Positions 1-5,936 of a stretch of 6,398 bases of DNA are shown one piece after another. This DNA is from an uncultured Collinsella sp. (GTDB lineage: Bacteria; Actinomycetota; Coriobacteriia; Coriobacteriales; Coriobacteriaceae): NCBI GenBank assembly GCA_900764415.1, contig CAAFOA010000084.1, forward strand, positions 1 to 6,398, in the 5' to 3' direction. Under the pieces are notes generated by a model, which ran no database searches, was not told the DNA's origin, and saw only the letters and a program-made list of their open reading frames with translations. Position 1 is the first letter of the stretch; each line of letters opens with the position of its first letter. A program made the translations under genes and the position numbers.

Positions 1-930
1 CTGGAGATCTACAAGGAACTCACCCGCGAGTTCCGCGATAAGCAGGCCCGCAAGGTCAAGACCTTCTTTGGCTGTGTCATCGCGTGCGTGGTGTGCCTGG
101 TCGTGGGCATTGGCAGCATGGCGCTGCGCGAGTCCACGATTACCGAGAAGTTCGACTACCAGATGAAGCTCGGCCGCGACCAGACCCAGTCGGCTCCCGA
201 GAAGGCCGAGCAAGCCTACCTCGCCGCCATTGGCTATCGTCCGGGCGACGTCGAGGGCTACGAGGGCCTCATCGATGCCTACAAGGCCGACGGCACCTTC
301 ACCACCAAGGAGAAGGCGCAGCTCGACGACGTGTATCAGCAGAACCTGACCGAGCTTGAGAATTCGAGCAGGTTCTCGGAGCTGTCTTACGAGATGGGAC
401 GTCTGTACTGGTACTTCTACTCCTATGGCGGCAGCAAGGACGACGAGGACGCCAACCGCACCACGCGCATCAAGGCGTCTGCCGAGTACTTTAAGAACGC
501 CGCGGAGGATCCGTCGTTCGAGAACCGCGACAAGGCCAAGATCTACAACGGCATTGCGCAGTTCACGACCAAGATCGCCATCGCGGTCAAGACCGACGAC
601 GACTCCGACTCCATGTACAAGGAGTACTGGGGCAACCTGGAGGACCTGGCCAACGAGATCGCCAGCGAGTCCAACGAGACGGTGCGCCTGGACAGCTACG
701 CGCTGATCTCCAACGCCATGGAGACCTACATGGATAAGTTCAAGGCCGCCGGTATTAAGAAGTCGCAGGCCGAGAAGCTCTACAAGAAGGTCGATTCGGG
801 TCTTAAGGCCGTCTCGCCCAAGGATGACGATGCCGAGCAGCGTCGCGACGAGACCATCCAGCGCCTGGAGAACGAGGTCCAGCGCAAGATCACCACGGTG
901 TATTCCAACGCCGTCGTCGCCGAGGATTAA
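1..930 (+). CDS. Single-pass membrane protein with TPR-like ectodomain, 5'-truncated; probable C-terminal part of a Ser/Thr protein kinase
   Basis: The frame is open from base 1 to a TAA at 928-930, giving 309 residues with no start inside the window. An internal GTG at 88 lies within the membrane helix and is not a credible start. Fragment residues 5-20 are basic (K5, R9, R12, K14, R17, K18, K20). A hydrophobic helix with three cysteines (C25, C29, C32) follows at about 22-40, so the N-side should be cytoplasmic and the rest outside. The ectodomain is helical: a TPR-like unit at about 66-98 with the spacing A-x-x-A-Y-L-x-A-I-x-x-x-P, and a second TPR-like stretch at about 160-187. A membrane helix followed by a TPR-like ectodomain recalls the C-terminal half of transmembrane Ser/Thr kinases of Firmicutes and Coriobacteria. 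That identity is inferred, because no kinase motif is in view. It could also be a stand-alone TPR membrane protein. The next gene starts 12 nt downstream, which suggests one operon. Confidence 0.7.
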   Translation: MEIYKELTREFRDKQARKVKTFFGCVIACVVCLVVGIGSMALRESTITEKFDYQMKLGRDQTQSAPEKAEQAYLAAIGYRPGDVEGYEGLIDAYKADGTFTTKEKAQLDDVYQQNLTELENSSRFSELSYEMGRLYWYFYSYGGSKDDEDANRTTRIKASAEYFKNAAEDPSFENRDKAKIYNGIAQFTTKIAIAVKTDDDSDSMYKEYWGNLEDLANEIASESNETVRLDSYALISNAMETYMDKFKAAGIKKSQAEKLYKKVDSGLKAVSPKDDDAEQRRDETIQRLENEVQRKITTVYSNAVVAED

Positions 931-942
931 GGAGGGGCGAAC

Positions 943-1890
943 ATGGAAAACGTTTACTTTTACGTAGCGATCGCCGCGTTTGTTCTCGCGGCCGTGCTCG
1001 CCGTCGCCGCGGTGGTTGTGTTTGTGAAGATGGATGTCATCAACGCCATCCGCTTCCTCCAGGGCAAGCGCGTGCCTACGTCTGGCGAGGGCACACGCCG
1101 TCGCACGACGCGCGGCTCGCGCGGTGCCGGCGCTAAAAAGTCCGGAAACCCCGCCCGCACCGTGCTGGGTGGTCCCGAGGGCGACGACCGCGTGACAGAC
1201 ATTGCGCATGAGGGCCCCGAGGGTGACGACAACATGACTACGGTGGTCGCGCCCATCAGCGACGAGCCCGCATCGGCCCGTCATGCCAAGGCACATGCCG
1301 TCACGGCGGAGAAGCCCGTCCGTGACGAGAACGACGACGAGGGCTTCGCCGGTAGCGAGACCCCGACCGAGGTGCTGACCGAGGACGATCTTGACACCGA
1401 GCGTCCGACCGGCGTGCTCGTGGAGGACGAGGAAGATTCCGAGCGCCCGACTGGCGTTTTGGTTGAGGACGAAGAGGATTCCGAGCGACCGACCGGCGTC
1501 CTTACCGAGGACGAAGAGGATTCCGAGCGACCGACCGGCGTCCTTACCGAGGACGAAGAGGATTCCGAGCGTCCGACGGGTGTCCTGGTCGAGGACGACG
1601 AAGAGTCCGAGCGCTCTACGGGCCTGCTCGTGGAGGAGGACGAGGAGTCCGAGCGCGAGACGGGCCTGCTCGACGAGACCGACGAGGACTCCGAACAGGA
1701 GACCGGTCTGCTCGACGAGGGCGCCGAGGCGTCCGAATCCGAGACTGACGTACTCAGCAGCGGCGATGTTTATGAAAACATCGGTGCCGATGGTGTTGCT
1801 CAACACGAGGATGATGGATTCCGCTTCATACTCAAACAGAATGTGATCGTAGTTCATACCGACGAGTCTCTCGATCGGGTTTGCAACTAG
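943..1890 (+). CDS. Single-pass membrane protein with acidic 14-residue Thr-x-x-Leu repeat array; candidate phosphothreonine scaffold
   Basis: A 315-residue protein starts at ATG 943 behind AAGGAGG (929-935, 7-nt spacer) and ends at TAG 1888-1890. Residues 5-28 form an Ala/Val-rich membrane helix. The basic stretch after it (K29, K42, R43, R52-R54, K65, K66) predicts that the C-terminal part is cytoplasmic. Residues 77-104 hold two degenerate 14-residue units beginning GPEGDD. Residues 139-278 hold ten units with threonines at 142, 156, 170, 184, 198, 212, 226, 240, 254 and 268, exactly 14 apart. Each threonine is followed by x-(V/L)-L; between them are acidic EDEEDS-type spacers, with Ser at the end of most units. 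The tail (275-315) is hydrophobic/mixed and includes FRFILKQ and HTDES. Phosphothreonine with a hydrophobic +3 residue is a known class of FHA-domain ligand, so a kinase-substrate scaffold is plausible but unproven. From memory, proteins with short Thr-rich T-x-V-L repeats and an HTDE-like tail occur near Ser/Thr kinases in Lachnospiraceae. No biochemical role is established. Confidence 0.9.
   Translation: MENVYFYVAIAAFVLAAVLAVAAVVVFVKMDVINAIRFLQGKRVPTSGEGTRRRTTRGSRGAGAKKSGNPARTVLGGPEGDDRVTDIAHEGPEGDDNMTTVVAPISDEPASARHAKAHAVTAEKPVRDENDDEGFAGSETPTEVLTEDDLDTERPTGVLVEDEEDSERPTGVLVEDEEDSERPTGVLTEDEEDSERPTGVLTEDEEDSERPTGVLVEDDEESERSTGLLVEEDEESERETGLLDETDEDSEQETGLLDEGAEASESETDVLSSGDVYENIGADGVAQHEDDGFRFILKQNVIVVHTDESLDRVCN
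1171..1254 (+). repeat. Two degenerate 14-residue units (GPEGDD repeat) upstream of the main array
   Basis: The protein has GPEGDD at residues 77-82 and again at 91-96, exactly 14 residues apart. Each is followed by a threonine at the same phase (T85 and T99) with hydrophobic residues after it (T-D-I-A and T-T-V-V). The period equals that of the main array, but the gap to it (T99 to T142, 43 residues) is not a multiple of 14. These may be decayed or specialised relatives of the array units. Confidence 0.7.
1357..1755 (+). repeat. In-frame tandem array of 42-nt units (ten 14-residue T-x-(V/L)-L units)
   Basis: Ten consecutive 14-codon units encode E-R-P-T-G-V-L-V-E-D-E-E-D-S or variants. The threonine codons sit at 1366, 1408, 1450, 1492, 1534, 1576, 1618, 1660, 1702 and 1744, exactly 42 nt apart. 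Units 2-6 have P-T-G-V-L, units 7-9 have (S/E)-T-G-L-L, and the end units have P-T-E-V-L and E-T-D-V-L. The Thr codon varies (ACC, ACT, ACG), as does the +3 Leu codon (CTG, CTC, TTG, CTT), so the protein motif is kept while the DNA drifts. Two units, 1465-1506 and 1507-1548, are identical in DNA, and identity runs on to 1571. Confidence 0.97.
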
Positions 1891-1897
1891 GGAAGGA
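1889..1897 (+). promoter_or_regulatory. Shine-Dalgarno that fixes the start of the Ig-like protein at ATG 1908
   Basis: AGGGAAGGA lies 10 nt before ATG 1908 and overlaps the TAG stop (1888-1890) of the preceding gene. The frame is open further upstream to a TTG at 1881, but that start would put the site inside the coding region and add nine hydrophilic residues ahead of a normal signal peptide. ATG 1908 is therefore preferred. Coupling to translation of the upstream gene is likely given the 17-nt gap. Confidence 0.8.
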
Positions 1898-1907
1898 AAA
1901 TCGAACG

Positions 1908-4900
1908 ATGTCTGTGTTTGATAAACTCAAGGCGTATTCACGCAAGCCTGCTGCCGTGATTCTCGCCACCGTGATGGCTACCTCGACCATCCCCACCACC
2001 CCGATCGCCCAGGCCGTGACGGCCGCGTATGCCGCGGAGAGCTCGACGGCCGAGCCGGCGAAGGGTGCCGAGACGTCGAATAAGGGTGAGGTGTACGGTA
2101 GGTTCGATAAGGTGAACACCGTATCGCTTGGTTTTGACGCTCATCCCGCCAAGGGAACTGACGGAACGGCTTCCTGCTCCATCTCCAAAAAGGATCTTAC
2201 CGAGTGGCTCGTTGGCAAGCTTAAGACTGAGGTACTGCACGATAAGACGGGCAGCTACGATGCCATCCTCAACGATGCAAAAGCAAAAGCAGAGGCAGCA
2301 CATCCTGGCGCTTCGATCACCGATATCATGATTACGGACATTTCTGATGCGGTTGCGGGAAATCCGACTTCTGACAACGCTGGTGTTAAGGCTGAGATGA
2401 AGGACGGGAATCTTACCATCACCTCTAAAACCGCATGCAGTGCAAAGGTTAACGTCCCTGTTGCTTCGGTGAAGTATAAGTTTACCTACTTCTATACTGA
2501 TCAACCTTCCGAGGGCTCTAAAGAGGATACCGGTACCGGCGAGTCGACTGGGGCTGAAGATGCCGGCTCGACGACCAAAGAGGAGAACAAGAAGGCTCAG
2601 CAGAAGGTGCCCACTCCTGTTCCCAACCAAGAGGGGGAGTATGCTCCCGTTGACGCAAAGAGCTACATTCTTGATGTAAATTCATCTGATATCTGGGCGA
2701 ATGTTGTAGACAACCTGTCTGACAAGGCCATTGAGGGGCTTGTCTACAAGGGCGAGGATAAGTCTGTTTCCTTTGCTACCGGCGCTGTGACTTCTGGCCT
2801 GGTGCCCGAGCCTTTGGAAAATTATCAGGATTCGGATAAGTGCTTTACCGCCAAGGTCGATGCAGATACCTATACGGTAACCGTTAGCCCCGTCAAGGCC
2901 TCGAAGCATACCGACCCTGTGAGTTTTGATGTCAATTGGCTCTATCCTGACAACACTGTCGCTAAGACCACGAAAGTCACCGTGCAGCCTGTCGCGAGGG
3001 CGACGGTCAAACTTGAACTGAATGATAGCTACGCCGCCCGTATCCAAGAGAAGCAGCAGGAATTCGTCAAAGACAGCGCCAACAAGGCCGTGAAAAACAA
3101 GATTAAAGAGCAGTACGGCGATGATGTTAAGGTCGATTACTTTAGCAGTGTCACCTTTGATGGATTGAAGGTTGCGGGTGGCAGCACTAAGACTACCTTC
3201 CACGAGGCGGAAGGCGTCAAGGACGATGCTTACTCGAATTACCAAATTGAAGTCCCCGAGACGGTGACAATTTCCCCCGTTGACGAAAAGGCATGGGCTA
3301 CAACTGGCATTATTGCGTATGCCGATAATGGCGGAAATAATAAAGAGATGACTTCCAAGCAGTACGAGGAGAATGCGACTTACTGGTTAAATGGTACCGG
3401 CAAGGATGAAAAGATTGCTCCGGTTACATTCGGCTGGGAAGATCACATGCTTACGACGGCTGATGATCCTACTGCAATTACCTCCGAAGAGCTAAGTAAA
3501 AACAAGAACAAAAAGGTCGATCCGGGCAACACGGCTATCGATGGCGATCACGGCGGTATCCATCTTTACTCAATTGATGCGGATGGCGTGATTACCCAGA
3601 CGAGCAACCTTGCTTATCGTCGAGACACTGTTGCTCCCGTGCTGAAGACCTCCGCCTTGATTTCTGACTTCAATACTCGCAACCCGAAAACCCATGACAA
3701 TCTGACAAACGATTCCAAGTTTGTTACTAAAAAACTGGGGCTTACGGTTGACGTGTTCGATCCGAATGGAGATAACGGTTCAGGCCTTTCGGGCACTCCG
3801 GAAATCTCATATGTGTACGGCAAAAATGCCAAATCAAGTGGAAGCGAGAACTCGGGCTCTGGTAATCCTGTCGGTAAGCCGAATGGCAACCTCTTTACCT
3901 ACGATCTTTCGAGCAACGCTTCCGATCAAAAGGTGTATGCCAAGAACATTAAGGTGAAGACATCCGATGTTGCTGGCAACAAAATGGAGAAGGCTGTTAC
4001 TCAGGCCGATTCTGATGCTAAGATTGCTGATATCGAATTAATCCAGAACGCTTCGGCGCCAACGATTACTTCTGGTTTTGATAATAACAACGTCCAGCGC
4101 GAGGCCAATGGCCGAGGCTATTACAACGCTAACCGTACTTTTACTATTACTGTGACGGATCCCTTCGGTGACTACGTGCAGAAATACGATCGCGATCAGG
4201 TTATTACCACGATTACCGACGGTAACGACACCTTTAATGTCACCGCAGGTGATCTCAAGGATGCGGGTAACGACACTTGGACGTTCTCCTACACCTTTGG
4301 TGTCAAGGGCGATGCGGACTGCAAGGTTTCTGCGGTTAGCTATGCGAATCTTGCTGGCACTCCGGCTGCCTCTGCCTTCTCTGGCGACACCTTCACCATC
4401 GATAAGACCGCTCCTAAGCTGAACGTGTCCTGGAACACTGAGGCTGCTCAGAACGGTAAGTATTACAACGCTGCTCGTACGGCTACCATTACGGTTGAGG
4501 AGCACAACTTCGATCCGAACCTGTTCAAGATCGAGGCTCCGGTCTCTGCCGGCAACGGTGACGAGGCTACTCCTGCCCAGATCGGTGGCTGGTCCAGCAA
4601 CGGCGATACCCACACTGCTACGGTGACCTTCCCGGGTCAGGGCGTCTACACGCTCTCCGTCTCCGGTGAGGACCTGGCTTCCAACAAGTCCGAGTCCTAC
4701 ACCTCGCCTGAGTTCGTGATCGACACCATCAAGCCCAAGATCGACATCCAGAATGTCGTCAACCGCACGGCCTACGCCGGTGAGGTCGCCCCGACCGCTG
4801 CCGTTCACGACACCAACCTTGCCGATGGCACCTCCATCGAGGTTTCCAAGATCAGCTACCCGCTGTCCAAGGACGATCCGAACCCCTATGCGGGCGCTGC

Positions 4901-5843
4901 GATCAACACCTCGGCTACCGACAAGTCCGTGAGCTACCTCAACCCGGCCAAGACCAAGGGCAACGACGGCGTCTACACCCTGACCGTTCAGGCTATCGAC
5001 CTGGCCGGCAACACCGAGTCCGAGGCTGTCACCTGGTCGGTTAACCGCTTTGGTTCGACCTACGTCATCTCCGATAACACCGGCAAGATGCTCGACCAGT
5101 ACCTCAAGAGCTCCAAGACCACCGATGTTAAGGTGACCGAGATCAACCCGTCCGGCCTTGATGACAACAAGACCTCCGTCGAGCTGACCCGCGACACCAA
5201 GAACACGACGCTCAAGAGCGGTGACAACTACACCACCGATTCCGACACGTCGAGCGGTTGGAGCGAGTACAACTACACCGTCAGCAAGTCCAACTACGAC
5301 AAGGACGGCGCGTACCGCGTGCTGTTCCACAGCGAGGACGCCGCTGGCAACTCCTCCGAGAACACCATGGAGGGCAAGAACGCCAAGAAGTCCGGCGCTG
5401 CGGCCGAGATCAACTTCGCCGTTGACGATACCGCGCCCATCGCTTCCTTCGTCGACCTTGCTTCCAACGGCAAGTACGAGGAGTCCTCGCACAAGGCCAA
5501 GGTGAGCTTCGAGGACAACCTGAAGCTCTCGAAGGCCCAGATCAAGGTGAACGGCAAGACCGTGGCCACCTTTACGGCCGACCAGCTCGAGAAGAGCCCG
5601 ATCCGCGAGTTCACGCTCGACGGTAGCTCCTCTAAGCAGGACGTCACCGTTGTCGCTTGGGATGCCGCGGGCAACAAGTCCAAGGAGCTTAAGGCTACGG
5701 GCGTGCTCGTCACTAACGACTCCTTCGTTCTGTGGATGAACAACCTGCCGCTTATGGTTGGCACCATCGTCGCGATCGTTGTCGTCGCTGGCGGTATCTA
5801 CATGGTCGTCGCCAAGAAGCGCAAGGAGAACGAGGAGAAGTAA
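1908..5843 (+). CDS. Large exported Ig-like repeat protein with C-terminal membrane anchor
   Basis: The protein has 1311 residues. Residues 1-42 form a signal peptide (K6, K8, R12, K13, then a hydrophobic stretch and A-Y-A as probable cleavage site). Residues 45-570 are unrecognised, with a charged Ser/Thr/Glu-rich linker at about 200-240. From about 570 there are Ig-like modules. D-x-x-x-P strand starts lie at 573, 832, 939 and 1174. Closing D-x-A-(G/S)-N motifs lie at 687, 922, 1031, 1144 and 1252, with a degenerate NLAG at 814. This spacing of about 110 residues is typical of bacterial Ig-like (Big_3-like) folds. Two modules carry N-G-x-x-Y-Y-N-A-x-R-T (from 734 and 849). RFGS at 1047 begins the membrane-proximal part. 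A helix at 1282-1301 and a KKRKE tail anchor it with the C-terminus inside. There is no LPxTG sortase signal. It probably acts as a surface adhesin, stalk or sensor, with ligand unknown. Codon use differs sharply between its N-terminal and C-terminal parts. Confidence 0.92.
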   Translation: MSVFDKLKAYSRKPAAVILATVMATSTIPTTPIAQAVTAAYAAESSTAEPAKGAETSNKGEVYGRFDKVNTVSLGFDAHPAKGTDGTASCSISKKDLTEWLVGKLKTEVLHDKTGSYDAILNDAKAKAEAAHPGASITDIMITDISDAVAGNPTSDNAGVKAEMKDGNLTITSKTACSAKVNVPVASVKYKFTYFYTDQPSEGSKEDTGTGESTGAEDAGSTTKEENKKAQQKVPTPVPNQEGEYAPVDAKSYILDVNSSDIWANVVDNLSDKAIEGLVYKGEDKSVSFATGAVTSGLVPEPLENYQDSDKCFTAKVDADTYTVTVSPVKASKHTDPVSFDVNWLYPDNTVAKTTKVTVQPVARATVKLELNDSYAARIQEKQQEFVKDSANKAVKNKIKEQYGDDVKVDYFSSVTFDGLKVAGGSTKTTFHEAEGVKDDAYSNYQIEVPETVTISPVDEKAWATTGIIAYADNGGNNKEMTSKQYEENATYWLNGTGKDEKIAPVTFGWEDHMLTTADDPTAITSEELSKNKNKKVDPGNTAIDGDHGGIHLYSIDADGVITQTSNLAYRRDTVAPVLKTSALISDFNTRNPKTHDNLTNDSKFVTKKLGLTVDVFDPNGDNGSGLSGTPEISYVYGKNAKSSGSENSGSGNPVGKPNGNLFTYDLSSNASDQKVYAKNIKVKTSDVAGNKMEKAVTQADSDAKIADIELIQNASAPTITSGFDNNNVQREANGRGYYNANRTFTITVTDPFGDYVQKYDRDQVITTITDGNDTFNVTAGDLKDAGNDTWTFSYTFGVKGDADCKVSAVSYANLAGTPAASAFSGDTFTIDKTAPKLNVSWNTEAAQNGKYYNAARTATITVEEHNFDPNLFKIEAPVSAGNGDEATPAQIGGWSSNGDTHTATVTFPGQGVYTLSVSGEDLASNKSESYTSPEFVIDTIKPKIDIQNVVNRTAYAGEVAPTAAVHDTNLADGTSIEVSKISYPLSKDDPNPYAGAAINTSATDKSVSYLNPAKTKGNDGVYTLTVQAIDLAGNTESEAVTWSVNRFGSTYVISDNTGKMLDQYLKSSKTTDVKVTEINPSGLDDNKTSVELTRDTKNTTLKSGDNYTTDSDTSSGWSEYNYTVSKSNYDKDGAYRVLFHSEDAAGNSSENTMEGKNAKKSGAAAEINFAVDDTAPIASFVDLASNGKYEESSHKAKVSFEDNLKLSKAQIKVNGKTVATFTADQLEKSPIREFTLDGSSSKQDVTVVAWDAAGNKSKELKATGVLVTNDSFVLWMNNLPLMVGTIVAIVVVAGGIYMVVAKKRKENEEK
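4107..4860 (+). repeat. Two related Ig-like modules sharing the N-G-x-x-Y-Y-N-A-x-R-T motif
   Basis: The motif starts at residue 734 (base 4107) and again at residue 849 (base 4452), 115 residues apart. Each is followed by a T-(F/A)-T-I-T-V strand. The next D-x-x-x-P boundaries lie at residues 832 and 939. The DNA copies are diverged, so this is an old duplication or a shared domain family, not a recent one. The outer limits given are approximate. Confidence 0.7.
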
Positions 5844-5880
5844 GCTCTTCGCAAGACGCTTGTGCATCTGTGAGCTTTAC

Positions 5881-5920
5881 GGCGCCTTGCCCCACTGCTG
5901 GGCGGGGCGCCATTTTTGTT
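5881..5920 (+). terminator. Strong rho-independent terminator after the Ig-like protein gene
   Basis: The arm GGCGCCTTGCCC (5881-5892) pairs with GGGCGGGGCGCC (5900-5911). This gives a 12-bp stem with two G-U pairs and a 7-nt loop, followed by ATTTTTGTT (5912-5920). It lies 37 nt after the stop codon at 5841-5843 and should end the transcript of the upstream genes. The Shine-Dalgarno of the next gene begins directly after the T-tract, so some read-through may feed that gene. Confidence 0.92.
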
Positions 5921-5923
5921 AGG

Positions 5924-5929
5924 AAAGGA
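5924..5929 (+). promoter_or_regulatory. Shine-Dalgarno of the zinc-ribbon gene, abutting the terminator
   Basis: AAAGGA lies 7 nt before ATG 5937. It sits a few bases after the terminator T-tract, which leaves no room for a promoter between the terminator and the start codon. Confidence 0.75.
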
Positions 5930-5936
5930 TTGATCG

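Noticed and set aside
88..930. Start of the first gene at GTG 88
   Set aside because: The frame is open to base 1 and this codon is in the middle of the membrane helix. The basic stop-transfer side would be lost.
1357..1755. CRISPR-like direct repeats
   Set aside because: Units are contiguous 42-nt coding repeats in frame with no spacers, so this is a protein repeat array.
1391..1846. Alternative + frame across the repeat array
   Set aside because: It is a frame-shifted reading of the 42-nt repeat giving Arg/Pro/Ser-rich repeats. It has no ribosome site, and the 943-1890 frame has a strong one with a coherent protein.
1765..1907. Promoter for the Ig-like protein gene in the lower-GC stretch before it
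   Set aside because: CATACT (1827-1832) and TTGCTC (1796-1801) resemble promoter boxes weakly, but the spacing is about 25 nt and there is no better pair.
1938..2630. Open frame on the minus strand (about 230 codons)
   Set aside because: It is antisense to the signal peptide and N-terminal region of the exported protein. Its Arg/Gly-rich low-complexity product suggests a shadow frame.
5700..5843. Sortase (LPxTG-type) anchor on the Ig-like protein
   Set aside because: The end has a hydrophobic helix and basic tail but no LPxTG or close variant before it.
4038..5867. Long open frame on the minus strand (about 609 codons)
   Set aside because: It lies opposite the Ig-like coding region with its clear domain motifs. 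It is Val/Leu/Gly/Arg-rich with no recognisable domain, which is what GC-biased codon structure produces on the opposite strand.
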